This document shows, in pieces, positions 25,759 through 35,003 of a stretch of DNA of 42,705 nt. The stretch's first letter is position 1, and each line of letters begins with the position of its first letter. The translations under genes were made by a program, and so were the position numbers. The notes beneath the pieces are model-generated. The model ran no database searches, was not told the origin of the DNA, and saw only the letters and a list, made by a program, of their open reading frames with translations. The DNA comes from Limisphaerales bacterium (GTDB taxonomy: Bacteria > Verrucomicrobiota > Verrucomicrobiia > Limisphaerales > AAA164-E04), in contig JAMASS010000039.1 of NCBI GenBank assembly GCA_024761205.1, positions 178-42,882 of the forward strand. Reading direction: 5' to 3'.

Positions 25759-27968
25759 TACCCAGCCACTCGAGTGCGCTCACCCAGATTGATTTGCAAA
25801 GTCGGCTCAAGAATCGTCGAAGACTTCGGAGCGCCAGCCTTCGGCCGCTCACCCTGCCGTGCCCGGAAAGCCACCCACCAATCCTCCCGCTCCTTGGACG
25901 TCCATTTTCCATGGGCCGATGACTGATGCAGCGCCGCCACCATAGCTCGAGCTGAGGCAGGCCGGTTCACCGGCTTCTTTTCCAAACACTGGAGGATCAA
26001 ATTCTCCAAAGTCGGATCGACGGACGTGCCCAAACGCTCACGCGGCGGTTCCGGCGTCTTCGAAGCATGCTCCTGCATCACCTCGAACGCCGACTCCCCA
26101 TCAAATACGTGCCCCCCGGTAAGAAGATAATAAGCCAACAACCCTACGGCGTAGAGATCGCTTCGCTGATCCACCCGATCCGGTCGAGACACGGCCTCCG
26201 GCGCGATAAACTGCGGCGTGCCGGCAATAGTAAAGGCATGGGTCGCCTCAGTCGAAGTCGCTTTATCATCGCAACAAGATTTCACTAAACCGAAATCCAG
26301 CACCTTCACCATGTCCGCTAGGCCACCTCGATCACAGACAATAATATTCGCCGGTTTGATATCCCGATGCACCAGACCCGTCTCATGAGCCTCGCTCAAT
26401 GACGCACAAATCTGCTCCAGGATATGAATGACCCGGCCTTCCTGCAGCCGACCCTCAAGCTGAATGAGCTCTCGCAGATTGATGCCATCGAGAAACTCCA
26501 TGGCATAGTAAAATATCCCGTCCGGCGTATGGCCATAGTCGAAGATTTGAATCGTGTTAGGATGCACCAACCGGCAGGTCAACTGCACCTCGCGCTCGAA
26601 ACGCCGAATGGACATGGCATCCGCCTTTTCCGGCAACAAAAGTTTGACCGCCGTATCACGTCGCAGCAGGGCATGCCGCGCCCGGTAAACCGCTCCCATC
26701 CCGCCTTCACCGATTTTCTTTTCCAAAGTGTACTGTCCCAACTCCTTGGCCTCTAAAGCGACATCTTCCATCTGCCGACGCAACATAACGTTGAAATACG
26801 AAAACAGAAACAAACCGACCCCGCACAGCACCGAAAGGAGCAGCAAAATCAGAAAAACCAGCCGCAACACCCGCAGCGGCTGAAAAGCCTCAGCCGCGTC
26901 CAATTTTGTCGCCACACCAAACCGATACTTTGGCAACCAACGCCAAGCCCCCACCACGGGAACACCGCGATAGTCCCGAAAGCCTTTGACGTCGATCCCA
27001 TTACCTCCCGCAACAGCATCCTGAACCAGCTTCGTTAACGGCCAAGATTCGTGGGGCGTCCTCGGCTCATAGCCCCCGACCAAATTCCCCCCCGGATCCC
27101 GCAACTCCAAATTCAAAGCGGAACTGCCCCTCGGTCCGCTGTCATTGATCAACCCCAAACCTTGGAGCATTCCCTCAAACCGACTCTGCGAAAGCATGAC
27201 CCCGTTCTGATCAAACGCGAATGTCTCACCCGTCTCTCCGGAACGAGCCACCGACAAAATCCGGGTGAACTCCCGCTCCGGCTGAATCATCAGACCAATG
27301 GCCGCAGCCACACTTCCATCCGTCCCCCGAATCGGCGCCGCCACGGCCATAATTGTCCGATTCCTCCGTCGCCCGCCACGACGACCGGGACCGCCGCCAA
27401 ACCTCGGATCCTCTCCCGGACCAAAACCGCCTTTCACTCCAGCCCGCATTTGCCTCGGATCGGGACGCGGCGGTTTGTAGGGGGTTAAAAGAACGGACTC
27501 TTCAGTATCAAAGATATACCGAAACGTTTCCAATGCTTCATCGTGCAACTGATCCCCAAGCATACCGTGAAACGGCGCTGAGATAATGATCCCCTCCGGA
27601 TCAATAATCACGAAACCCAACCGCATGGCTTGAAGCCGCGGCCCAACATAATCCTGAAGCACCTGAACTTCCTCATATTCTCGCAGCGCCTCGGCGGCCG
27701 CTCCATCCTTTGACACGCGATCAACGACTGCCAAAGCCAACGACTGTATCTTCTCCTCCGATGCCAAGCTATCCACGAAGCGCAACTGATTGTCGATCCA
27801 GATGTTGAGAGCAGTCACATTGGCCGTGATCATGGATTGCAACTCATTGCTCAATTGCTGCTCGATCGCCCGCCGGACTTCAGAGTTGCACCACCACCCG
27901 GTCAACGCCACGGACACCGCCACCCCCACCGGGATCAACCAAACCTTCTCTCGCCAGCTAAATCTCAT
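25758..27968 (-). CDS. Transmembrane Ser/Thr protein kinase with extracellular Cache-like sensor
   Basis: This is an intact 736-residue receptor kinase. Membrane helix 1 lies at about 9-26 and an extracellular sensor at 27-365. The sensor has a double-Cache look (an N-terminal long helix, then LGFVIIDPEGIIISAPFHG and ETFAFDQNGVMLSQSRFEG) and an unusual Gly/Arg/Pro-rich insertion (about 165-203). Helix 2 lies at about 366-393. The Hanks-type kinase has the Gly-loop IGEGGMGAVY (419-428), Lys442, HRDIKPAN (534-541), DFG (558-560) and APE (589-591), so it should be active. A 60-residue tail includes several Ser/Thr. It would sense a small ligand outside and phosphorylate cytoplasmic targets. It is followed by the ThuA-cytochrome gene, a possible functional partner. 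Confidence 0.9.
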   Translation of the reverse strand: MRFSWREKVWLIPVGVAVSVALTGWWCNSEVRRAIEQQLSNELQSMITANVTALNIWIDNQLRFVDSLASEEKIQSLALAVVDRVSKDGAAAEALREYEEVQVLQDYVGPRLQAMRLGFVIIDPEGIIISAPFHGMLGDQLHDEALETFRYIFDTEESVLLTPYKPPRPDPRQMRAGVKGGFGPGEDPRFGGGPGRRGGRRRNRTIMAVAAPIRGTDGSVAAAIGLMIQPEREFTRILSVARSGETGETFAFDQNGVMLSQSRFEGMLQGLGLINDSGPRGSSALNLELRDPGGNLVGGYEPRTPHESWPLTKLVQDAVAGGNGIDVKGFRDYRGVPVVGAWRWLPKYRFGVATKLDAAEAFQPLRVLRLVFLILLLLSVLCGVGLFLFSYFNVMLRRQMEDVALEAKELGQYTLEKKIGEGGMGAVYRARHALLRRDTAVKLLLPEKADAMSIRRFEREVQLTCRLVHPNTIQIFDYGHTPDGIFYYAMEFLDGINLRELIQLEGRLQEGRVIHILEQICASLSEAHETGLVHRDIKPANIIVCDRGGLADMVKVLDFGLVKSCCDDKATSTEATHAFTIAGTPQFIAPEAVSRPDRVDQRSDLYAVGLLAYYLLTGGHVFDGESAFEVMQEHASKTPEPPRERLGTSVDPTLENLILQCLEKKPVNRPASARAMVAALHQSSAHGKWTSKEREDWWVAFRARQGERPKAGAPKSSTILEPTLQINLGERTRVAG

Positions 27969-28140
27969 GTTCGAGCCATTCGCTCACCCCAACCGCCACG
28001 GCCCCACCATATCCGCAGACGAAAGAACCCTCGAGAAAGTTTCAAGGTGTCTGGACTCGTGCCAACATCCGCAATCCAGCGCCCTCTCGCCGGGGAGCGA
28101 AACAAAAATGAGCCAAATTACCTTGGCTGCTTACGCAGAC

Positions 28141-29244
28141 TCATTCGGAAAGTGCCGCCAACCGCCAGGTTAGCTCGCGCTCCATACCGACCGGCAGCGG
28201 AGTAACCGGCCCCTCCGGCGTCTCTAGAAGATCGCACCGACCAACCTGCCGCTCGAGGCGAAACCCCTGTTCGGGGAGCGGCAGTCCATAAAAAGCGGCG
28301 CCATTGCGACAAAGGAAGCGTTCAAACGACGCTTGACCTGCCTCCGAATCCATTGACACGCCACATTCCTCGAACGCCATCGCATAAAGCTGTGGCGCAC
28401 AGCCTCCAGTAAAACAACCCGCAGCACACCCGCCGGCCGTGGCTTTAGTCGTGTGCGGGGCACTATCCGTTCCGGCAAAAAACTGGCTTTGTTTCGACGC
28501 CGTAACCGCAGATCTGAGCGCCGCACGGTCCGCCTCAAATTTCACAATCGGCAGGCAATAAAGATGATATCGAAGACCTTGAATCAAATGTCCAACCGTG
28601 TACAACAAATGCTGAGGTGTCACAGTGGCAGCCACCCGTTCACCCGCCAACTGAACAAATTGGACCGCCGCCTCGCTCGTCACATGCTCGCAAACCACAC
28701 GCAACCGAGGATGCTGATCCATCAGCCGGGGCATCTTCTCCCGATAAAAGATCGACTCCGCATGATCCACAGCATCGAAATACCGATCCCCTGACAGGCC
28801 GTGCTGTTCGCCGTGAAGGCAAAGTACGATGCCGGTTTCCTCCAACTCTCGCAGCACCTCCCCCCCAATCAGTTCCTCCAGAGAAACCCCATGCTCAGCA
28901 TTAGTCGTTCCGTAGGGTGGATAATACTTACACGCTTGCAACATGCCCCGAGCCACGCCTTCAACAATCATCTCCGGCGTCGTTGCTCGGGTTAAATAGA
29001 GCGGCACGATCAACGCCTCAAAAGCGCCGCCGCCAGCAGCATTGAGATCATGGAGATAGTGCTCGATCGACCAACTCGCCTCCAATGCCTCACCAAAGAC
29101 TCGTGACACTGGCGGCTTGGTATTCGGCATGGCCACCCCCCCCGCGCATCCCATGTCGAGATGCGCCCGGATGTAGGCGCCCATCGCCGGTCCCTGGCGA
29201 AAGTGCGCGTGGAAATCAAACCACTTTGGAAGATCCAAAATCAT
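28141..29244 (-). CDS. pyrC: Dihydroorotase
   Basis: Dihydroorotase closes carbamoyl aspartate to dihydroorotate in pyrimidine synthesis. The zinc site is complete: FDFHAHFR (HxH), the carboxylated-lysine region ACKYYPPYGTT, the zinc-binding histidines in CLHGEQ and CEHVTS, and the catalytic aspartate in GTDSAPHTTKA. The protein is of the homodimeric PyrC type. The frame is open as far as 29364, but I start it at ATG 29244 (ILDLPKWFDFHAHFRQ). The preceding 40 codons do not look like the family and would overlap the gntP gene, whereas 29244 leaves a 47-base gap and has GGAG and GGGG upstream. It shares its strand and probably its transcript with gntP. Confidence 0.93.
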   Translation of the reverse strand: MILDLPKWFDFHAHFRQGPAMGAYIRAHLDMGCAGGVAMPNTKPPVSRVFGEALEASWSIEHYLHDLNAAGGGAFEALIVPLYLTRATTPEMIVEGVARGMLQACKYYPPYGTTNAEHGVSLEELIGGEVLRELEETGIVLCLHGEQHGLSGDRYFDAVDHAESIFYREKMPRLMDQHPRLRVVCEHVTSEAAVQFVQLAGERVAATVTPQHLLYTVGHLIQGLRYHLYCLPIVKFEADRAALRSAVTASKQSQFFAGTDSAPHTTKATAGGCAAGCFTGGCAPQLYAMAFEECGVSMDSEAGQASFERFLCRNGAAFYGLPLPEQGFRLERQVGRCDLLETPEGPVTPLPVGMERELTWRLAALSE

Positions 29245-29291
29245 CGTTACCCCGTTCTCCGTAAACCATCCCGCCAAGATGGACAGTAATG

Positions 29292-30743
29292 CTAGACAAA
29301 CAAGGAGACTATCAGCGCCAATCCAAATCCAACCACCGAAATCATGGTGGAAATCATGCTCCAAGAACGAAGAGTCTGCGCTTCAGTCATCCGAAAATAC
29401 CGGGAAATCATCCAGAAACCCGAATCATTTACATGGGAAAAACCCGTTGCTCCAGCGGCGATACAAATCGTCACCAAGGCAAGATTCTGCTGATTGAGAT
29501 TTTCTACAAAGCCAACCATCAACCCCGCAGCCGTCAGCATGGCCACAGTCGCCGATCCCTGGGCAAGGCGCACTAAAATTGCGAATACATACGCCAATAC
29601 CAACACCGGAATCCCCGACTCCCTAAATACCTCCTCCAAGGCCCCCGTAATATTCGTCTCCTGCAAAACTCCCTTGAACACCCCACCCGCTCCCGTGATC
29701 AAGATGATGATTCCCGCGGGTCCCAACGCTTTGGTCGAGACCTCCAACAAGACCTCCTTCGACACTCCCCGGCGCGTCCCAAGAAAGTAAATAGCGATCA
29801 ACGTCGACAAAAGCAACGCAATCACAGGATGCCCAAAGAAATAGACAACCTGAAGCAGAGGATTTGCCGTGGTTAAAGCGTCCGCCAAATCGGTCTGACG
29901 TTCGCTATTGGACAGGGTCGAATCCAAACCAGCAGCCGTCATCTGCTCAACGACCGTACTGGTTAAGATCAAACCGATCGGTAGCACGACCAAAAACAAA
30001 ATCAATCCCATGCTAGGCAGTCCGCGCGAGTCCGCGTCCACCTCACCCTCGGGTTCCGGCAAACGAATATCAATTCCCTTGACGATCCTCTCTGTGACCC
30101 AAGGACCGCAAATGATCGCCGTTGGCAATCCCACGATCACGCCGAAAAGAATCACCCACCCCAAATTCACCCCTAAGATGTATCCCACCGCCACCGGTCC
30201 CGGCGTCGGCGGCACAAAAGCATGGGTCACCGCCATCCCCACCACCAGCGGCATGCCAAAGGTCAGCAACGGTTTCTTCGTATCGCGTGCCAACGCATAC
30301 AACAAAGGCGCTAACATCACCAACGCCACATCCAGAAAGACAGGAATCGAGATAATAAATCCCGTGATCAACATGGCCCACGAGGCCTTCTGCTCGCCAA
30401 AGACCCTCACTAGTGAAGTAGCCAGCGACTGCGTCCCCCCGGAATGCTCCAAAATCGCGCCGAAAATCGCGCCAATCCCGATGATCGTAGCGATAAACCC
30501 CAATGCCCTGCCCATACTACTCACAATGGTCTCCGCCACTTGCGTGAGCGGTATCGCATCCGGATTCACAAACTTAGAAGCAACGGCAACAACCACCGAA
30601 ACCAAAATCAAGGCGAGAAATGCCTGCAACTTGAAACGCAGAATCAAAAACAGCAGCAGAGCAATCCCGAAAACCAATAACGCAATCAGCTGACCCACCG
30701 GTAATGCCGCAAAGAATAGGTGCACCAAGTGGTTAGACCACAA
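29292..30743 (-). CDS. gntP: GntP-family gluconate:H+ symporter
   Basis: This is an intact 483-residue membrane transporter with about 12-14 hydrophobic segments. Family signatures include GIGAIFGAILEHSGG, TGFIISIPVFLDVALVML, THAFVPPTPGPVAVGYILG, LITGAGGVFKGVLQETNI, RLAQGSATVAMLTAAGL and TGFSHVNDSGFWMISRYF. GntP permeases import gluconate or related sugar acids with protons. No gluconate kinase or dehydratase is nearby, although an enolase-superfamily sugar-acid dehydratase-like pseudogene lies just upstream on the same strand and may once have been its pathway partner. The start is TTG at 30743 with AGGGG only two bases away, so a slightly later TTG or GTG is possible. Confidence 0.93.
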   Translation of the reverse strand: MWSNHLVHLFFAALPVGQLIALLVFGIALLLFLILRFKLQAFLALILVSVVVAVASKFVNPDAIPLTQVAETIVSSMGRALGFIATIIGIGAIFGAILEHSGGTQSLATSLVRVFGEQKASWAMLITGFIISIPVFLDVALVMLAPLLYALARDTKKPLLTFGMPLVVGMAVTHAFVPPTPGPVAVGYILGVNLGWVILFGVIVGLPTAIICGPWVTERIVKGIDIRLPEPEGEVDADSRGLPSMGLILFLVVLPIGLILTSTVVEQMTAAGLDSTLSNSERQTDLADALTTANPLLQVVYFFGHPVIALLLSTLIAIYFLGTRRGVSKEVLLEVSTKALGPAGIIILITGAGGVFKGVLQETNITGALEEVFRESGIPVLVLAYVFAILVRLAQGSATVAMLTAAGLMVGFVENLNQQNLALVTICIAAGATGFSHVNDSGFWMISRYFRMTEAQTLRSWSMISTMISVVGFGLALIVSLFV

Positions 30744-30799
30744 TTCCCCTAGTCACGTCAACGTCATAGCCGCAACAACGGCGTAGCAGCATGAAACGA

Positions 30800-30875
30800 G
30801 GTGGGACGAGAATCCCCCATCCGAGCCGCCGTCCTCCTTCACTAAAGCTACAAAGGAAGGGATTCCCTTGCGTTG
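30800..30875 (+). repeat. Palindromic intergenic element, family B copy
   Basis: GTGGGACGAGAATCCC, then CGAGCCGCC, a pyrimidine/purine hairpin region and GGAAGGGATTCCC parallel, in the same order, the pieces of the element at 38371-38460. It lies upstream of gntP. It is a degenerate copy, and its function is unknown. Confidence 0.4.
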
Positions 30876-30956
30876 CGTGGTCGCCGAAATGCTCCCGCTT
30901 ATTCCATGATTCCGATCTCGGCGATAGCGGCTCGCCGATACCAGCCTGTGTAAAAA

Positions 30957-30988
30957 GCTGCAAGCAGTGAAAGATCACCGCTTGCAGC
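30957..30988 (-). repeat. Palindromic intergenic element, family A hairpin
   Basis: The arms GCTGCAAGCAGTGA and TCACCGCTTGCAGC pair over 14 positions with one mismatch, around the loop AAGA. On the minus strand the core GCGGTGATCTTTCACTGC matches GCGGTGATCCTTCACCGC at 25734-25751 in 16 of 18 bases. It lies between the enolase-superfamily pseudogene and gntP and could act as a terminator or RNA stabiliser. Confidence 0.65.
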
Positions 30989-31084
30989 CGCCGGATGCAC
31001 TCAGTTGGCACTATAATGCCGTCAGACCAGAGCATTTTCACACACTCTGATAGACTCACCTCAAATTACCGACGGCAGCAACCG

Positions 31085-32240
31085 CACCCCTCCCATAAAC
31101 TTCTCAACGCCTTCCGGACTCCAAACGAAACCAAGCCCCGGTCCTCTCCAGAATCTGAACGAGGCCCTCCTCACTGAGGACAATAGGCTCCGCCAACAAC
31201 CCCTCGACATACGGAGCCGGCGCGATGTACTCAGACCCATCGCGCGCTCGGAACCGCCAGCACCAACTGCATACCCGCCGCCAATCCCACCGCCGTATTT
31301 CATCCATGCCGAACAAACCGAACCGAATGATCATCCACGCATTGAGCGATCCGAAACCCCTCGCTAATACCCCCGACCCTAGTGACGTCTAGTTGAATGT
31401 AGCCCACCGCCCGTCATTCGATCCATTCCAATAAAGGACTAATGGCGCGTCAACACTCCAACAACGGGTGATCGCCAATAGCGCATTCTCGGTGAATTTC
31501 ACATAACCCTCCAAATCATCCAGACGCAACGCTTCCTCAAACCAAAACCATCTCGTAGTCCGCCAACATCTTGGCCGTATTCCAAGCCCACTTGTACCCA
31601 TGCGGCCAAAACGCATCTGAACCACCGGTATCGATCATCAGCTCCACATCGGGGCCCGAGCATCTCACGGGCAGCGAGCACAATCGCTTCGTCAATCTTC
31701 GCGTCCCGCCGCCTACAGACACCTCATTCGATCTTGATCGCTCGAAAACCACGTGCAAGACCATCATCAAACTTCGGTCGCATTTGATCCGGATCCCCCC
31801 CACGAACATAAAACCACAAGGCTTAATGCGATCCCGATAACGTCCTCCGAGCAACCAGCAAATCAGTTGCTTCGTCACCCCGCCCAGGATGTCCCAAAAA
31901 ATGATCTCGATCCCCGAGCCGGCGTGAGTGATCGCCTCACCCCGTCCTGCCAAAACGTTTGCTGATACAATCGCTCTGAAATGGCCACCGGATCAATAGC
32001 GGATGCTCCAATCAAAAACGGCCGCACAACATCCAACACTCCTTCAATCAGACTTGCCGACGTGAAGATATGCTCAAACCCGTCCCACCCTCATCAGGGA
32101 GGACCTCCACCAGGGTGTGCAAACTGTTCTCCCGATCGAGAAACTCCTCGTCCCACCCTCCAGTCCGGAGTCTCGCCCGGCAGCGGCAACAACCGAACAT
32201 CCCAAATCTTCACCTGCTCCAACAAATCAAGCAACCGATG
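31085..32240 (-). pseudogene. Mandelate racemase/enolase-superfamily protein, frameshifted
   Basis: The order on the minus strand is intact although the frame is not. VKIWDVRLLPLPGETPDW (about 32215) is followed by GSGIEIIFWDILG and QLICWLLGGRYRDRIKP (about 31915-31830). DVELMIDTGGSDAFWPHG comes next (about 31650-31600), then FEEALRLDDLEGYVKFTENA (about 31540-31480), the EYIAPAPYVEGLLAEPIVLS segment (about 31230) and a C-terminal LVQILER. These are marks of the mandelate racemase/muconate lactonising group, which includes sugar-acid dehydratases. The metal-binding Asp of MIDTGG and the EE of FEEALR remain, but the third ligand and general-base region (about 31440-31300) is scrambled. It lies upstream of gntP on the same strand. 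Confidence 0.75.
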
Positions 32241-32260
32241 CACAACAAAAAGAGCAACAG

Positions 32261-32292
32261 AGCGCGGACACTCCCGTCCGCCGGGCGTGGTT
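32261..32292 (+). repeat. Dispersed GCGCGGACACTCC repeat, copy 2
   Basis: AGCGCGGACACTCCCGTC is identical to the element at 36199-36216 except for one base, and a shared GTGGTT closes both copies. It lies at the 5' side of the enolase-superfamily pseudogene. The palindrome is less perfect than in the copy at 36197. Confidence 0.55.
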
Positions 32293-32299
32293 GAAAAGG

Positions 32300-32840
32300 G
32301 ATTCATATAAGCTAACTACGCGCGAGTCTAACTAGCCGGTGCTTCAGACTCCCCATCAGGGCTTCAGTCAGAACAGAGCTTGGCGATTTCCTCGGGCGAG
32401 GCGTCGATAGACGGGAGCGTAACGACGGACGAGGCCTTGTCAGGTCTCTCGGGCGTGTCGGTCTTGGGGCATGACACTGTCTCCGGAGCCCGGCTCGCCG
32501 TCGGCATGAGGGCGACTCTGATTCGGGAATCGACTCATCGAACCTCACGCCCACGCGATTAGCACCCAAAGCAATAAACTTCTCCGTGCTTTCCAGGTTG
32601 GCGCCGTCAGTGCATCCGGCAAACACCACCACTGGAAGCTGTTTCGGGTTGACCGAATCAACTCGATGACAATGCTGAGTGAGAAGTTCGCCGGTCCTCG
32701 GCCCGAATATCGTCAGAACGATAGAGCGATGAAGGGCGGGATTCTCTTTCAGCTTTGATGAGTCCGCAGTCACACTCGCTCGGCTTGCCGGCTGGCGCGT
32801 TGTGGATAACACAATCTGATGCCATGAGTAGACATGACGA
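32300..32840. other. Decayed coding region, family not identified
   Basis: The minus strand holds a protein-like run: ALHRSIVLTIFGPRTGELLT, QLPVVVFAGCTDGANLESTE and KFIALGANRVGVRFDES (about 32740-32525). A further frame follows, MPTASRAPETVSCPK to SIDASPEEIAKLCSD (about 32515-32385). FIALGANRVGV is reminiscent of the last strands of a TIM-barrel aldolase and SPEEIAKLC of an aldolase N-terminus, but they are in the wrong relative order for one gene. I do not assign a function. Confidence 0.3.
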
Positions 32841-32844
32841 TGGC

Positions 32845-33755
32845 CTCCAACTCCACAATATGCACCCGAAGACGAGCCTCAACTCCCTACTCAAGAGCAC
32901 CAGCAGTTGACCGGATACTTTCAGTCGCTCCTCGATCAATTTCTCCAATCCAACAATACTGTTTCACCGATTGTTATGCCTCACCTCGACCGTTACGAAT
33001 ACAACAGGGCGGTTCGAGACCTCCTCTCGCTAAAAGGCGATATTTATCCATTGCCCGAAAAATCATTCGTCCGAACAAACCCTACTTTGATCCCGCTTCC
33101 GGGCGATTACCGCAGACGATCGCCGCCAGCAATCGGACGCAGGGAAAGAACCAGATCAAGAAGCCGATTCTCGCCGGAGTCGTTCCCTTTGCCATGGATC
33201 TTCAGTCCGAGCACAGATTTAACAACCTAGCGCAAACCTGACTCACCCTCTTCCTCGAACGCGCATTCCGCAAACACGTCGATGACGCCACGCTCGATAC
33301 GTTAGGTTCTTGGCAAAATCTCTGCAAAAGACCGAGTCTTTTACTGACAGCATGAAAGCCGTGGACACCGGTGTCCTGGCTTCCCTCGAGTGCCGTTCTT
33401 ACCATGACCGCCTCCTCTCTCCGCACCAGCCCATCAATCGCGACAGCTGGATGGCCTCGGTGATTTTTACCCTCCCCCCCCGCCGGATGTCGTGCCGTAG
33501 ATCGAAGAAGACGATGCCAAGATCAAGCCTCAAGAGCTCACACTCGGCAGCGCCTCAAACAGCACCAAACGAACGGAAGCTGCGCCTCCTGTCATTCCAA
33601 GATCGACCCTCTCGGTTTTCCTTGGAAAACTTTGATGAGATCGGGCGCTAGCGCTACACACCGGGGCGCCCCATCCACACGAGTGGCCAACTCTTCGGCA
33701 AAGCGGAATTCAAAAACATCATCAGGTTCAAGGACGCCATCCTCGAAACCCGGAA
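32845..33755 (+). pseudogene. DUF1587/DUF1592/DUF1585 cytochrome-type PVC protein, broken
   Basis: QLTGYFQSLLDQFLQSN and HLDRYEYNRAVRDLLSLKGD (32907-33060, DUF1587) are followed in another frame by FDPASGRLPQTIAASNRTQG and VPFAMDLQSEHRFNN. FLERAFRKHVDD (33255) then SFTDSMKAVDTGVLAS (33335-33382) represent DUF1592. CASCHSKIDPLGF (near 33574-33612) keeps a haem-binding CxxCH, and RFSLENFDEIGR with SGQLFGKAEFKNIIRFKDA represent DUF1588/DUF1585. Several hundred residues are missing in between. These multi-domain exported proteins are typical of PVC bacteria and are encoded ahead of DUF1552 genes, as here. Confidence 0.7.
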
Positions 33756-34515
33756 TGGTTCATAAGAGGCGTGACCCCCAAAGCGGTCTTTAACCGACTC
33801 TTCGCAGACGACGAGCATGCCCCGTCGTGAACATTCTTGATCTAGTCATGGATAACGCCAAGTCTCCCAACCGGGAACTCGGCCGCACCAATCAGCAAAA
33901 GCTAGGCGAATACATGGATTCTGTTCGAGCGGTGGAGATTCAAATCGAGCACGTCAAACATCGTCAAAAGCAGATCGATCAACTCCAGCTCCAACCGCCC
34001 ATTAAACCCGGGCAAGCCATGCCCTGCGATGAATCCATCCAAATCATGGGCAAATCTGATGATTCTCGCCCAGCAAACAGATCTGACCCGCATGGCGACG
34101 CTCAGACCACACCCCAACGCTGGAGATCCCCCTAATAATTCACCGCCTCTTTGATAAACCCATCCAACACTATGACATCATAACCAAGGCGACGAAGAAA
34201 CGCTCCGAAACCGCAAGGAACTCAGACCGCCTTCACCTAGAACAATTTGCTCGGCTAGTGGCAAGGATGGGTGCGATCCGGGAAGGCAAAGAGACCCTTC
34301 CGGATAAACATGATGTTCACTTTGGTCTCCGGTCTGAGTAGCGGTGATCTCTACATTTACACCGACGATCGTGATCGCCGGAAACGGCGGCGGCAAGATT
34401 GCGATGAACCAACATCTCAAACCGCCGGAAGGAACGCCGATTGCCAATCGCTAGTTGACCATGGCGCAGTTGAGAGGTGTGAAGCGGGATGCATTGCCGA
34501 CAACACGGAGCCGTT
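33756..34515 (+). pseudogene. DUF1552 protein, 5'-deleted and frameshifted
   Basis: Similarity starts abruptly with GVTPKAVFNRLFADDEHA (33769), which normally lies well inside DUF1552 proteins. It continues in a new frame as ILDLVMDNAKSPNRELGR and QQKLGEYMDSVRAVEIQIE (33830-33950). Later pieces GNGGGKIAMNQHLKPPEGTP, LTMAQLRGVKRDA and a final GPLTIG (34375-34515) match the end of the family. The junction with the preceding DUF1585 fragment lies within about 15 bases of 33755, indicating a deletion through the gene boundary. The function of the family is unknown. Confidence 0.65.
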
Positions 34516-34960
34516 GACGATTGGCGGAGAAAGCCTTGGCGGAGATCCAGCTTTCGGACACGCGAAAACCACGACCAAAAGGCACTCAGTCGCCACGCTC
34601 CAAGATGCCACCGCGCAGCCGTTTGCGCTGCGATTTCTCCGACGGCTTTGATGGCACCGCCCTTCCTTCCAGCCAATGAGCCCAGCAAAAGAAACCTTCA
34701 AAAAGTTTCTCAATTTAGCCGCAATGACTACATCTTGATCCGTAATTTCCTGAACACTGAGACCTGCTCTCACCGGGAAGGGATGCGCGAACACAGCAAG
34801 GTCACTACCTTGAGGTTTGGCCAAGGCATCGTGAATTGCCCGCAAGCTCAAGATGAAACGAATGAACACGCCCTGACCACCAAGCCCAGGACTTGTTGGC
34901 CCACAACGCACTCACAATCCACCGCGCCGACGCTTAAGAAGACAAAACCACCGGAAAGAT
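34516..34960. other. Decayed coding region after DUF1552 remnant
   Basis: About 440 bases with no open gene. Plus-strand pieces such as ENHDQKALSRHAPRC and KETFKKFLNLAA could derive from an ankyrin-repeat protein, a type sometimes found beside DUF1592/DUF1552 genes. The match is too weak to claim. Confidence 0.2.
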
Positions 34961-35003
34961 TTTGCTTCCACCGACCAGTCAAGTGCATGCTTTCTGCTCA
35001 ACC

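Noticed and set aside
28141-29364. Longer pyrC start at 29364
   Set aside because: The extra 40 codons overlap gntP and do not resemble dihydroorotases; ATG 29244 fits the family start.
29908-30693. Plus-strand open frame of 261 codons opposite gntP
   Set aside because: Composition is typical of the antisense of membrane-protein codons, and GntP on the other strand is unmistakable.
32147-32180. Apparent fourth copy of the GGGCGAGACTCC/GGTGGGACG repeat
   Set aside because: It falls inside the enolase-superfamily remnant and encodes the expected LPGETPDWRVG, so it is explained by coding sequence.
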